Assembly (NCBI GenBank): GCA_964427595.1
Contig: CAYRUQ010000016.1
Span: 1-28,573 of the forward strand
From: Enterosoma sp964427595
GTDB taxonomy: Bacteria; Bacillota_I; Bacilli_A; RFN20; CAG-288
Length of the DNA: 28,573 bases
Direction of reading: 5' to 3'
Every line of letters starts with the position of its first letter. The first letter of the stretch is position 1. Under the pieces are notes generated by a model. That model was given only the letters and a program-made list of their open reading frames with translations. It was not told the origin of the DNA and searched no databases. This document shows, in pieces, positions 15,856 to 24,204 of the stretch. A program made the position numbers and the translations under genes.

Positions 15856-17853
15856 ATGAAAAAACAATTTCTACTCACAGCATTAGCTGGTATCTCCTTG
15901 TCTTTGTTCTCCTGCAACCAATCCATTCAAGGAACGATCATCTTCGAACTCAATGGAGGTTCTTTTGTCGACCCGACCTTCAACACTACTTCTTTGACCG
16001 GTGAAGCAGGTACAAGAATTGAGATCGATATCCCTGATGCTTATAAAGAGGGTTATTTCTTCGTAGGCTGGAGAGAGATCGACAGTCAAGGGAATTATCG
16101 TGAGATTACCCCTCAAGTCGATTCTGAAACCGGTGAGACTTATTATGTCTATCCTTATGGAACCGATACTCTTTATGCTTATTTCGAACCTCTTGAAGAG
16201 ATCACTTTTGATTTGACTACCGCTACTGATAGAAATGGTGTTTTGATCGACCCTGTCAGCGATGATGGAAGTTATGAGAATGGTGTTTTATCCGGTTATG
16301 CTAACAAGTCCATCCCTTCTTCTAACTATCTTCCTACCGCAAGCGGTGATTATCTTTACTTCGACTATTGGTACACTGAATATCCTTTGGTTCAAACTAC
16401 TGATTCTAGTAATCAAACCCACTATGTTTTAGATACTTCAGCCAGTAAAGGTCAGTATGAGTTTGTCGAACAATTCGATGGCGGCATGGTCTTCCCGTTG
16501 ATGGAAGATGGCGAAGATTTCGTCTTGAAAGCAGCCTGGGAAGAATATCCGACGATCACTGTTCACTTTAATCTCGAAGGTATTGAAGACTACACCTTCC
16601 AAGCGGCTAGAAATGGTCTCATCTCTGATGAATTAGTCGCCATGATGGCTGAGGTCTTAAACCTTGATATCACCGCCGATGCTGATTATTACACGATCAA
16701 CAATGGTGGAGTCGTCTCTCGTTTTGATGGTTTCTATCTTGACGAAGATTTGACTCAACAATTCGGTCTCAACTCCTCTCTTTCCACCGCTGATGTCGAT
16801 CTCTATCTCAAGTGGAGTGATCAAATCAATGTCACTCTCGATTACAATGGCGGAACTTATAACAGTGCTGAGTCGATGACTTTCAAAGCTTTCGCTGGTG
16901 ATACTTTAGAGTCTTATCTTGATGAAGATATTGAGCCGGTGAAAGAAAACGCTGATTTCGTCTATTTCACTTTAGATGGTGAGAAGTTTGATATGACTTA
17001 TGGAACTCTTCCTTCCGAAGATACCACCTTATATGCTGAATATGATGATTATCCGACTTTGACTCTCTCCTTCGCTTATCCTGAAACTTATGAAGGAGAA
17101 AAAGCAGAAGATGTCTCTAGCATCTTTGCAGCTGAGAGTGATATCTCCACTTTCATCAGTGAATCTCTTGCTACCATGTCGGATGAAACGATGGAAATCG
17201 GAACTCTTTATACCATCTCTGAAAATGGTGATAAGAACACCTTTAATTCCACTGTCATGCCTGATGAAGACATCACCATCTATGCTGAAGTTCTTTATAA
17301 GCCTTTAGTCAATCTCGTCACCTTAATCGGTGAAGATGATAGTTATACTGAAGTCTCTTCTCTCACTTCGAGCGTTTATTTAGGAACCGCTCAAGAAGAA
17401 GGAACTAGATCTAATATTTCTCTTACTGAAGAGACTCTCTTCACAATTGAGGATGATAGCTTTGCTCTCTCTGACTCTTATCTTGATACAGAAGGAAAGA
17501 ACTATCTTTATGATGGTATCTATGCTGATGAAGAACTGACTACTCAAGTCTATCTTCCTTACAGCTTAGAACTCTCTTCTGAAGAGAGAGTTGAGGTCAC
17601 TCTCTATAGAAAGATGACTAAAGCTGTCACTTTGACTTTCTACACAAGAGATGAGAATACTCAATCCACCACTCCTTTGAATTTGAGTTTTGATATTCTT
17701 CCTAACAAGTATCTCTCCGTATATGAAGATGAATTAAGAGAGCTTCTTGGTGACTTTGATCATCTTGAAATTTATGACGAAGCTAGTTTAAGTTATTTAG
17801 TCATAAAGACTTTCTTACCTTCCGTTGATTCTGATATCGTTGTCGTTTATTAA
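15856..17853 (+). CDS. Large lipoprotein of about seven Flg_new/InlB-like beta-grasp modules
   Basis: A surface lipoprotein of 665 residues. The signal peptide is MKKQFLLTALAGISLSLFSC with a lipobox ending at Cys20, so the mature protein is lipid-anchored to the outer face of the membrane. The remainder repeats a module that opens with a strand such as IIFELNGGSF or VTLDYNGGTYNS and closes with a motif like LPSEDTTLYAEY. I count about seven module ends: TLYAYF near 105, VLKAAW near 223, LYLKW near 316, TLYAEY near 391, TIYAEV near 474, EVTLYR near 580 and DIVVVY at the C-terminus. The chain is very acidic. The pattern is that of the Listeria-Bacteroides Flg_new repeat (InlB B-repeat). The role is probably adhesion or cell-envelope spacing, but this is inference. 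No sortase motif. AGGAGG precedes the ATG. It sits between pnp and ychF, an odd place for a surface protein. Confidence 0.85.
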   Translation: MKKQFLLTALAGISLSLFSCNQSIQGTIIFELNGGSFVDPTFNTTSLTGEAGTRIEIDIPDAYKEGYFFVGWREIDSQGNYREITPQVDSETGETYYVYPYGTDTLYAYFEPLEEITFDLTTATDRNGVLIDPVSDDGSYENGVLSGYANKSIPSSNYLPTASGDYLYFDYWYTEYPLVQTTDSSNQTHYVLDTSASKGQYEFVEQFDGGMVFPLMEDGEDFVLKAAWEEYPTITVHFNLEGIEDYTFQAARNGLISDELVAMMAEVLNLDITADADYYTINNGGVVSRFDGFYLDEDLTQQFGLNSSLSTADVDLYLKWSDQINVTLDYNGGTYNSAESMTFKAFAGDTLESYLDEDIEPVKENADFVYFTLDGEKFDMTYGTLPSEDTTLYAEYDDYPTLTLSFAYPETYEGEKAEDVSSIFAAESDISTFISESLATMSDETMEIGTLYTISENGDKNTFNSTVMPDEDITIYAEVLYKPLVNLVTLIGEDDSYTEVSSLTSSVYLGTAQEEGTRSNISLTEETLFTIEDDSFALSDSYLDTEGKNYLYDGIYADEELTTQVYLPYSLELSSEERVEVTLYRKMTKAVTLTFYTRDENTQSTTPLNLSFDILPNKYLSVYEDELRELLGDFDHLEIYDEASLSYLVIKTFLPSVDSDIVVVY

Positions 17854-17878
17854 TAACAGTTTTCTTTAGAGGTGTGCT

Positions 17879-18994
17879 ATGAGTTTGACTGCCGGCATTG
17901 TCGGATTACCTAATGTGGGTAAATCCACTTTATTCAATGCTATCACCAACAATCATGTGTTAGCTGAAAATTACCCTTTTGCGACCATCGAGCCTAACAC
18001 GGGCACAGTTGAAGTCAAAGACCCGAGATTCGATGATTTAGTTGAGATCTTTCATCCTAGAAAACAAGTCAGAGCTGTCTTTGAATTCACTGATATTGCA
18101 GGACTTGTCAAAGGTGCCTCTAAAGGCGAGGGCTTAGGAAATCAATTTTTAGGCAATATCCGTAATACTGACGCCATCATCCATGTCGTCAGATGTTTTG
18201 AAGATCCTTCAATCATCTCTTATAACGGAAGAAATGTCGACCCAGTTTCTGATGCTTTGGAAGTCAATTTAGAGCTGATATTAGCTGATTATGATGTCTT
18301 GAAGAAAAGACTTGATAAGATCGCTAGAAAAGCTCAAATGACCAAAGATAAACAAGCTCTTTTAGAAGTGAATACGATCAATAAGCTCATCCCTGTTTTA
18401 GAAGATGAGAAGCCCGCTACTTGTGCTGAGTTGACTATCGATGAAAAAGAGATGGCTAAAAGCTTCAATCTGATCACTTTAAAACCGGTCATCTATGTCG
18501 GAAATGTCTCAGAAGATGCTTATGCTGATCCTGATAGCAATCCTAATTTCAAAGCTTTGAAGGAATTTGCAAAAGCAAATAATGCTGAATGTATCGCTGT
18601 TTCAGCTTTGATTGAAGAGGAACTCTCTCAAGTCTCGGCTGAAGATAGAGAGTTATATCTCAGTTCTCTTGGAACTAGTCTCACCGGTTTAGATAAAGTG
18701 ACGATGGCCGCTTATAACTTGCTGGGACTGAGAACTTTCTTCACCTGTGGAGAAGATGAGGTGAGGGCTTGGACTTTCAAAGTCGGTATGTGTGCTCCTG
18801 AGTGTGCAGGAGTCATTCACTCCGATTTCCAGAAGTATTTCTTGAAAGCTGAAGTTTATAAATACGATGATATTCATGAACTTAGAAGTGAAGCTGCGAT
18901 TAAAGCAGCTGGTAAGATGATCACCGCTGGCAAAGACTACATCGTCGAAGATGGTGATTGTCTTTATATCCGTTCAGCTGCAGCTAGGAAATAA
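17879..18994 (+). CDS. ychF: Ribosome-binding ATPase/GTPase YchF (Obg family)
   Basis: An Obg-family P-loop enzyme of 371 residues that binds ribosomes and usually prefers ATP. The nucleotide site shows GLPNVGKST (9-17), the switch II DIAGLVKGASKGEGLGNQFL (72-91), and NVSE in place of the GTPase NKxD specificity motif, as in known YchF proteins. The central coiled helices follow, and the C-terminal TGS domain (about 285-368) includes the AWTFKVG and GKDYIVEDGDCLYIR segments. The length is normal. AGAGGT precedes ATG 17879, and ispF starts two bases after the stop, so the two are one transcription unit. Confidence 0.97.
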   Translation: MSLTAGIVGLPNVGKSTLFNAITNNHVLAENYPFATIEPNTGTVEVKDPRFDDLVEIFHPRKQVRAVFEFTDIAGLVKGASKGEGLGNQFLGNIRNTDAIIHVVRCFEDPSIISYNGRNVDPVSDALEVNLELILADYDVLKKRLDKIARKAQMTKDKQALLEVNTINKLIPVLEDEKPATCAELTIDEKEMAKSFNLITLKPVIYVGNVSEDAYADPDSNPNFKALKEFAKANNAECIAVSALIEEELSQVSAEDRELYLSSLGTSLTGLDKVTMAAYNLLGLRTFFTCGEDEVRAWTFKVGMCAPECAGVIHSDFQKYFLKAEVYKYDDIHELRSEAAIKAAGKMITAGKDYIVEDGDCLYIRSAAARK

Positions 18995-18996
18995 CA

Positions 18997-19476
18997 ATGG
19001 AGTTCAGAACCGGTTTTGGTGTCGATATCCACCGTTTTGAAAAAGGAGACGGCTTTCTCTTAGGTGGTGTTTTTATCCCTTGTGAGAAAAAGATTGTCGC
19101 TCACTCGGATGGTGATGTCATCTATCACGCATTAGCTCAAGCCATTTTCTCTGCTCTTGGTGAAGATGATATAGGAACTTTCTTTCCTGATAATAAGATA
19201 GAGACTTTGAATTTAAACTCGCTTATTATCGTTAACAAAGCTCTTGAAATTATGAAGGAGAAAGGTTTCTCTTTGAATAACATTAACATCGCTTTGATCC
19301 TAGAAGCTCCAAAACTGAAAGACTATAAAGCTAAGATCAAAGAGTCGTTATCGGATGTGCTGTCATTAGATTTAGATAGAATCTCCATCCATGCTGGTAC
19401 AGCTGAGAAGATAGGAGATTTAGGAAGAGAGGAAGGGATTCTTTGTTATGCCTCTCTCTCACTTAGAAAAGATTGA
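18997..19476 (+). CDS. ispF: 2-C-methyl-D-erythritol 2,4-cyclodiphosphate synthase
   Basis: Makes the cyclic diphosphate intermediate of the methylerythritol phosphate route to isoprenoids. The 159 residues show the metal ligands Asp10, His12 (GVDIHRF) and His44, plus AHSDGDVIYHALAQAIFSAL, DDIGTFFPD and a C-terminal EKIGDLGREEGI that matches the conserved EKLGFxGRxEGI. Two differences from usual IspF: the Asp of HAxxDA is Gln48, and the TTTEKLG segment reads GTAEKIG. The metal site is intact, so activity is expected. The gene starts two bases after ychF, with a weak AGGAAA ribosome binding site, and argS follows nine bases after its stop. ispD is at 25460, so both enzymes are present in one chromosomal area but not adjacent. 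Confidence 0.93.
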   Translation: MEFRTGFGVDIHRFEKGDGFLLGGVFIPCEKKIVAHSDGDVIYHALAQAIFSALGEDDIGTFFPDNKIETLNLNSLIIVNKALEIMKEKGFSLNNINIALILEAPKLKDYKAKIKESLSDVLSLDLDRISIHAGTAEKIGDLGREEGILCYASLSLRKD

Positions 19477-19485
19477 GGTTAATTT

Positions 19486-21141
19486 ATGAGTATTGAAAAA
19501 CAGATCAAGGAAAAGCTTGTTTCTATCCTTAATGAATTAAACATCGAAACTAAAGAAGAGATTTCTTTGACAGCTTCTGATAGTAGAGAACATGGTGATT
19601 ACACGACTAACATCGCTTTTAAGAAAGCGAAAATAGCTGGTAAGACTCCTTTTGAACTCGCCACTTTAATCGCTTCTTCTTTCTCTTTAGATGGTGTCAA
19701 AAACGCTGAAGCATGGAAACCTGGTTTTATCAACTTCTTTCTCGATGCTGATGAATTAGGATCAGTCGTTAAAAAGGTAGTTGAAGAACAAGAAGAATAC
19801 GGAAAGCTCAACATCGGAGAAGGAAAGAGCGTCAATATCGAATATGTCTCGGCTAATCCGACTGGTTATCTCCACTTAGGTCACGCTAGAGGTGCTGCTA
19901 TCGGTGATTGTTTATCTCGAATTTATAAGAAAGCAGGTTATCAAGTCATTAGAGAATACTATGTCAATGATGCCGGAAATCAGATCACTAATTTAGGTAA
20001 ATCTCTGTTAGTCAGATATCTCAGTCTTTTTGGTGTTGAAAGAGAATTCCCAGAAGATGGTTATCACGGGGAAGAGATCATCAAGATAGCTAAAGAGCTG
20101 AAAGAGGAAGTCGGTGATGCCTATTTAAATGATCCTGATAGTCATTTAGAAGACTTTAAGAAATTCGGTTCTGATCGACTTTTAGAGCAAATCAAAGAAG
20201 ATTTGAAAGAATTCAGGGTTGAACAGGATGTCTACACTTCTGAAAAAGCGATTAGAGAAAGAGGTGATATCGAGAAGGTTCTTAAGAAATTAGAACCCTA
20301 TTGTTATACACAGGATGGAGCTTTGTTTTTAAACACCACTAAAGACGGGGATGATAAGGATAGAGTCATCGTCAAATCTGATGGTTTTTACACTTATCTT
20401 TTACCTGATATCGCTTATCACGCTGATAAATTCGCTCGTGGATATGATTACTTCATCGATTTGTTCGGAGCCGATCACCATGGTTATATCACCAGATTAA
20501 AATCCTCGATCTCTGATCTCGGTTATGATTCTTCGAGATTAGAAGTCTGTTTAGTTCAGATGGTCAGACTCTTTAAAGATGGTGAAGAATTTAAAATGTC
20601 CAAGAGAACTGGAAATGCTATCTCGATGAAAGAATTGATCGAGGAAGTCGGTGTTGATGCAGTTCGTTATTTCTTCGTCTCACGCTCTGGTGATTCCCAT
20701 CTTGATTTTGATGTTTCATTAGCGAAGACTTTAGGAAGCGAAAACCCGGTTTATTATGCTCAATATACTCACGCTCGACTCTGCGGTATCTTAAACAACG
20801 GAAAGAAGTTCTTGCCTTTGAAGTTATACTGCTCAAGACTTGATAGTGATAGTGAGAAGAATCTTATGATTGCTTTACGAGATTATCCGACTCACATTCT
20901 CTCAGCTGTTAAAGAAAATGCTCCTTACAAGATCACTAATTATGTCCACTCATTAGCTGTTCTTGTCAATGAGTTTTACACTAAGAATCGTGTTTTAGAT
21001 GATAAGGATGAAGATCTCACTAATCAGAGACTCGGTTTAGTTAAGGCTTGTGAGATTGTTTTGAAGGACGCTCTCTCTTTAATCGGTGTTGATGCACCCG
21101 AGAGAATGTCTTCCCTTGATAAAGACAATAGTGAGAATTGA
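19486..21141 (+). CDS. argS: Arginyl-tRNA synthetase
   Basis: Class I aminoacyl-tRNA synthetase of 551 residues, charging tRNA-Arg. Residues 1-85 form the N-terminal Add-1 tRNA-binding domain (GDYTTNIAFKKAKI). The catalytic core has EYVSANPTGYLHLGHARGAA with the HIGH-type motif HLGH (130-133), YYVNDAGNQ and the KMSKRTGNA motif (370-378). The C-terminal helical anticodon-binding domain (about 430-551) has YAQYTHARLCGIL. A TGAGGT ribosome binding site overlaps the ispF stop codon. It ends the operon that began at pnp or ychF; no terminator hairpin is visible after it, but a new promoter for rpoE lies right behind the stop. Confidence 0.98.
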   Translation: MSIEKQIKEKLVSILNELNIETKEEISLTASDSREHGDYTTNIAFKKAKIAGKTPFELATLIASSFSLDGVKNAEAWKPGFINFFLDADELGSVVKKVVEEQEEYGKLNIGEGKSVNIEYVSANPTGYLHLGHARGAAIGDCLSRIYKKAGYQVIREYYVNDAGNQITNLGKSLLVRYLSLFGVEREFPEDGYHGEEIIKIAKELKEEVGDAYLNDPDSHLEDFKKFGSDRLLEQIKEDLKEFRVEQDVYTSEKAIRERGDIEKVLKKLEPYCYTQDGALFLNTTKDGDDKDRVIVKSDGFYTYLLPDIAYHADKFARGYDYFIDLFGADHHGYITRLKSSISDLGYDSSRLEVCLVQMVRLFKDGEEFKMSKRTGNAISMKELIEEVGVDAVRYFFVSRSGDSHLDFDVSLAKTLGSENPVYYAQYTHARLCGILNNGKKFLPLKLYCSRLDSDSEKNLMIALRDYPTHILSAVKENAPYKITNYVHSLAVLVNEFYTKNRVLDDKDEDLTNQRLGLVKACEIVLKDALSLIGVDAPERMSSLDKDNSEN

Positions 21142-21144
21142 GAC

Positions 21145-21173
21145 TTGCTTACTTCAGTTTAATTTCGTATAAG
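21145..21173 (+). promoter_or_regulatory. Putative promoter of rpoE
   Basis: TTGCTT (21145-21150), a 17-base spacer and TATAAG (21168-21173) fit a sigma-A promoter. Transcription would start near 21180, giving a 43-base leader before ATG 21223. Confidence 0.55.
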
Positions 21174-21222
21174 TATATATTTGGAAGATTTAATTATTAA
21201 AAAAGAAAGAAGGAGAACAGAA

Positions 21223-21642
21223 ATGTCCACATACAAATCACTGATTGACCTCGCTTATGAAGTTTTGACTGAGAGTTATTCTAAAAACGGAGAGAATGTC
21301 CCGATGGGTTTTGCCACTCTTCTCACCGAAGTCGGTAAGAAAGCTGGTATCACTGATGAGAACAGACTCTCTTCCATCTGCTCCCGTTTCTACACTGCTT
21401 TGACTACTGATGGAAGATTCGTCATCAAAGAAAACAACACATGGGTTTTAAGAGAACATGAGCTTTTCGAGAATGTTCATATCGATATGAACGATGTCTA
21501 CTCTGATCCTGATGAAGAGGAAGAAAACTTAGATGAACTCGGAAACGAAGAGCAAAATATGGATGAGTTTTCTGATAAAGACGATGACTCTGATGATGAG
21601 AAACTCACCTTCTCTGATGACCTGGACGAAGAAGACGAATAA
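21223..21642 (+). CDS. rpoE: DNA-directed RNA polymerase delta subunit
   Basis: The delta subunit of Firmicutes RNA polymerase, which speeds enzyme recycling and makes promoters more responsive to the initiating nucleotide. I start at ATG 21223, which has AAGGAG just upstream, rather than at the TTG 14 codons earlier; this gives 139 residues. The N-terminal part (1-80) is the HARE-HTH domain, with DLAYEVLTES, FATLLTEVGKKAGI, RFYTALTTDGRFV and TWVLREHE. From about residue 85 the tail is almost wholly Asp/Glu, as in the disordered acidic tail of delta. In Bacillus rpoE lies next to pyrG; here it follows argS. It has its own promoter and a strong terminator (21650-21676), so it is a single-gene unit. 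Confidence 0.94.
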   Translation: MSTYKSLIDLAYEVLTESYSKNGENVPMGFATLLTEVGKKAGITDENRLSSICSRFYTALTTDGRFVIKENNTWVLREHELFENVHIDMNDVYSDPDEEEENLDELGNEEQNMDEFSDKDDDSDDEKLTFSDDLDEEDE

Positions 21643-21649
21643 TGAGCTG

Positions 21650-21676
21650 ACTGCAGTGTAAAAACTGCAGTTTTTT
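21650..21676 (+). terminator. Intrinsic terminator of rpoE
   Basis: ACTGCAGT (21650-21657) pairs with ACTGCAGT (21664-21671, its self-complement) around a six-base loop, followed by six T residues from 21671. A good rho-independent terminator eight bases after the rpoE stop. Confidence 0.9.
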
Positions 21677-21703
21677 ATTCAACTAAAAGAAAAGAGATTC
21701 TCG

Positions 21704-21709
21704 TATAAT
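21704..21709 (+). promoter_or_regulatory. -10 box of nrnA-cysQ
   Basis: TATAAT at 21704-21709, with transcription expected near 21716, only about 15 bases before the nrnA ATG. The GGAGG at 21719-21723 is thus at the very start of the mRNA. A -35 hexamer is not clear. Confidence 0.5.
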
Positions 21710-21730
21710 TTAAAGTTCGGAGGACAATAT

Positions 21731-22672
21731 ATGGATAAAATCGCCATTGAAATTTTTGAAAAATTAGAAGCTGCTCCTTCCATCGTCATCTTCGGCCATA
21801 AAAGTCCAGATGGGGATTGTGTCGGCTCAGTCATGGGTATGAAGTTCGCTCTTCTTGATTTATTCCCTGATAAGAAAGTTTATGCGGTTGGTACTCATCC
21901 TGAGTATTTAGGAACTGATTTAGATCCTAGCGATGAAGTCTCTGATGAGATCATCGCTTCTTCCTTAGCTCTCCTTGTTGATTTGAGTGATTTTAAAAGA
22001 GTGGAAGATCAAAGAATCACGACTGCTAAAGAAGTAGTTTGTGTTGATCACCATGTCGCTGATAAAGAGAATTATGATTTCTTAGTCTATCGAGAAGTTG
22101 ATGCTCCTAGCGCCACTTATATCTTGGCTAAACTTCTTTTTGAAAGATATGGACATATCTGTAAACAAGCAGCCAAGTATCTTTATTTAGGACTTATCAC
22201 TGACTCTGGTCGCTTCCAGTTTGATTCCGAAGCTGACACCTTCAAAGTAGCAGCTAAATTGATTGAAACGGGTATCGATTACAAATCCATCTATCGTGGT
22301 TTATATCGTCAAACAAGTTTAGAACTCAAATATCGTGCTTTCATCTACAATCACTTCCAGTTTGCTGGGCTTGTCACTTATTGTTGTGTCACCAAAGATG
22401 AATATCAATCTTTAGGTCTGACTCAAAATGATGCTAGTGGAAAAGTCAATCTCTTGGCTTCTTTAGATGACCATCCTATCTGGGCATTTTTTACTGAACA
22501 GTTAGATGGAACAATCAGAGGGGAATTAAGAAGCGATGGCAGATATAACATGCAGAAAGTCGCTGTTCAATTTAGAGGTGGTGGACATGTTCCTGCTTCT
22601 GGTTGCACACTCCATTCCTTTGATGAAGTTCCGGCAGTGTTAGCTGCTTTAAACAAGGCTGAATCAGTCTGA
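21731..22672 (+). CDS. nrnA: NrnA-type DHH-DHHA1 phosphoesterase (oligoribonuclease and pAp phosphatase)
   Basis: Degrades 2-5 base RNA fragments left by larger RNases, and removes the 3' phosphate of pAp. The 313 residues have HKSPDGDCVGS (23-33), a DHH motif (Asp106-His107-His108), GLITDSGRFQ, and the DHHA1 GGGHVPASG segment near the C-terminus, all typical of the NrnA/Bacillus YtqI group. GGAGG (21719-21723) precedes ATG 21731. The stop TGA overlaps the next ATG by one base (TGATG at 22670-22674), so it is translationally coupled to cysQ, which acts on the same pAp substrate. This suggests a shared role in 3'-phosphoadenylate clearance. Confidence 0.95.
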   Translation: MDKIAIEIFEKLEAAPSIVIFGHKSPDGDCVGSVMGMKFALLDLFPDKKVYAVGTHPEYLGTDLDPSDEVSDEIIASSLALLVDLSDFKRVEDQRITTAKEVVCVDHHVADKENYDFLVYREVDAPSATYILAKLLFERYGHICKQAAKYLYLGLITDSGRFQFDSEADTFKVAAKLIETGIDYKSIYRGLYRQTSLELKYRAFIYNHFQFAGLVTYCCVTKDEYQSLGLTQNDASGKVNLLASLDDHPIWAFFTEQLDGTIRGELRSDGRYNMQKVAVQFRGGGHVPASGCTLHSFDEVPAVLAALNKAESV

Positions 22673-23451
22673 TGGACGAGATATTAAAAACGATGATCAA
22701 AGCGGTTAGCTTAGCTAGCGCTAAGGTCATGGAGATTTATGAATCTGGATTTAAAGTTCAGATCAAAGGTGATTATTCTCCTGTCACTGATGCTGATTTA
22801 GCATCCGATAAGATCATCAGAGAGACTCTTTCTGTTTTTTCAGATATCTCTTTTCTCTCTGAAGAAGAGGAAGATGATTTAACTAGATTAAAGAAACGCT
22901 TACTTTTTGTCGTTGATCCTCTTGATGGCACTCAAGACTTCGTCAATCAAGACGGTAGCTTTGGAATCAACATCGCTTTTGTTGTTGATCATGAACCTGT
23001 CTTAGCAGTCATCGCTCTTCCTGCTTGTCATCAGATCGCTTATGCGATTAAAAATGAAGGTTCTTATTTGATTGATAAAGATGGGACGACAAGAAGAATT
23101 CATGTCTCTGAAAGAAAGAGTGATCTGATTTTCCTCTCTTCTAAGACTCATGAACTAGAAGAAGAAAAACAAGTTTATTTAAAACATGCTTCTTTGATTA
23201 AAGAAGTCGTAAGATATGGTGCTTCTGAAAAAGCGGTTAGACTAGCTATGGGAGAGGCTGATGCTTCCATCAGATATACTGATCAAACTAAAGAATGGGA
23301 TGTCTGTGCACCTGACCTTTTAGTCAGAGAAGCTGGCGGAATCTTTGCTGATACTAAACTCAATCCCTTCAGATACAACAGAGAAGATGTTTATAACCAC
23401 GATGGTTATTGTATGTTCAATAGAGCAGAGAACACGATTCTGTTGAAGTAA
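22672..23451 (+). CDS. cysQ: Inositol monophosphatase-family phosphatase, probable 3'(2'),5'-bisphosphate nucleotidase
   Basis: A metal-dependent sugar/nucleotide phosphatase of 259 residues. Metal site: PVTDAD (37-42), SEEEE (63-67), DPLDGTQDF (82-90) and EWDVCAPD (208-215, Asp210). The combination SEEE and DPLDGTQDF fits CysQ more than inositol monophosphatase, but the paralogues overlap and substrate is not proven. CysQ hydrolyses pAp, released from PAPS use or from CoA transfer to acyl carrier protein. Its coupling to nrnA supports a pAp role. The start ATG overlaps the nrnA stop (TGATG); no separate ribosome binding site is needed. It ends at a strong bidirectional terminator. Confidence 0.87.
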   Translation: MDEILKTMIKAVSLASAKVMEIYESGFKVQIKGDYSPVTDADLASDKIIRETLSVFSDISFLSEEEEDDLTRLKKRLLFVVDPLDGTQDFVNQDGSFGINIAFVVDHEPVLAVIALPACHQIAYAIKNEGSYLIDKDGTTRRIHVSERKSDLIFLSSKTHELEEEKQVYLKHASLIKEVVRYGASEKAVRLAMGEADASIRYTDQTKEWDVCAPDLLVREAGGIFADTKLNPFRYNREDVYNHDGYCMFNRAENTILLK

Positions 23452-23473
23452 ACTGATAAATAATAAGCAAAAT

Positions 23474-23508
23474 AAAAACCACTTAGTTTCGAAGACTAGG
23501 TGGTTTTT
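23474..23508. terminator. Bidirectional terminator between cysQ and tal
   Basis: The 14-bp stem with one G-U pair is AAAAACCACTTAGT (23474-23487) against ACTAGGTGGTTTTT (23495-23508), with a 7-base loop. A and T runs flank both sides, so it can stop transcription from either strand. It serves the convergent cysQ and tal units. Confidence 0.93.
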
Positions 23509-23521
23509 ATTATAAACAATT

Positions 23522-24184
23522 TTATTCTTTGCTAGTGAGTTTGGCTGTCTTAGCAGCGTCTTGTTCAAAAGCTGTTAAGCCAGCATCAGTGAGATGATGA
23601 GTCTTCAGTTTCTGTAAAACTTTATAAGGAACAGTAGCTATATCACCACCGGCGAGAGCACATTTTCTAACATGCTCAGGGTTTCTGATAGAAGCACAGA
23701 TGATTTCGGTCTTATATCCGTAGTTCATTTTTAAAGTGACGATTTCTTCAATCAAAGCGATGCTATCTTCCCCGATATCATCTAATCTTCCTAAGAAAGG
23801 AGAGACATAAGTGGCACCAGCTTCCATAGCAAGGAGAGCTTGGTTAGTTGAGAAACATAAAGTTAAATTGGTAGGGATACTTTCTTTAGCTAAAAGACTG
23901 CAGACTTTTAAACCAGCTTGAGTGATAGGAAGTTTGATAACGATATTTTCGGGTTTAATCTTATAAAGCTCATGGGCTTGAGCAAGCATGCCGTCCACAT
24001 CTTCACTGGTGACTTCAGCAGAAATCGGTCCATCGATTAAGGAGACGATTTTTGTGATGACATCTTTTTGGGTGAGACCTTCTTTAGCAATCAATGTCGG
24101 ATTAGTGGTGACACCTTTGATATAACCCCAAGAAGCAGCATCTTCAATCTCGTGAAGATTAGCGGTGTCAATAAATAGTTTCAT
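23522..24184 (-). CDS. tal: Transaldolase (TalC/Fsa-like short form)
   Basis: Transfers dihydroxyacetone units between sugar phosphates in the non-oxidative pentose phosphate route. The 220 residues match the short TalC/MipB group: FIDTANLHEIE, GVTTNPTLIAK, IVIKLPIT with the Schiff-base Lys84, SPFLGRLDDIG, and HHLTDAGLTAFEQD near the end. The residue facing the active site is Glu57 (ISAEV), where fructose-6-phosphate aldolase has Gln (FAQVMA in E. coli), so I call transaldolase rather than FsaA. AGAGGT precedes the ATG at 24184. It lies 20 bases after ppa in the same direction and is the last gene before the terminator at 23474-23508. Confidence 0.92.
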   Translation of the reverse strand: MKLFIDTANLHEIEDAASWGYIKGVTTNPTLIAKEGLTQKDVITKIVSLIDGPISAEVTSEDVDGMLAQAHELYKIKPENIVIKLPITQAGLKVCSLLAKESIPTNLTLCFSTNQALLAMEAGATYVSPFLGRLDDIGEDSIALIEEIVTLKMNYGYKTEIICASIRNPEHVRKCALAGGDIATVPYKVLQKLKTHHLTDAGLTAFEQDAAKTAKLTSKE

Positions 24185-24204
24185 ACTTTACCTCTCTAAT
24201 TTAT

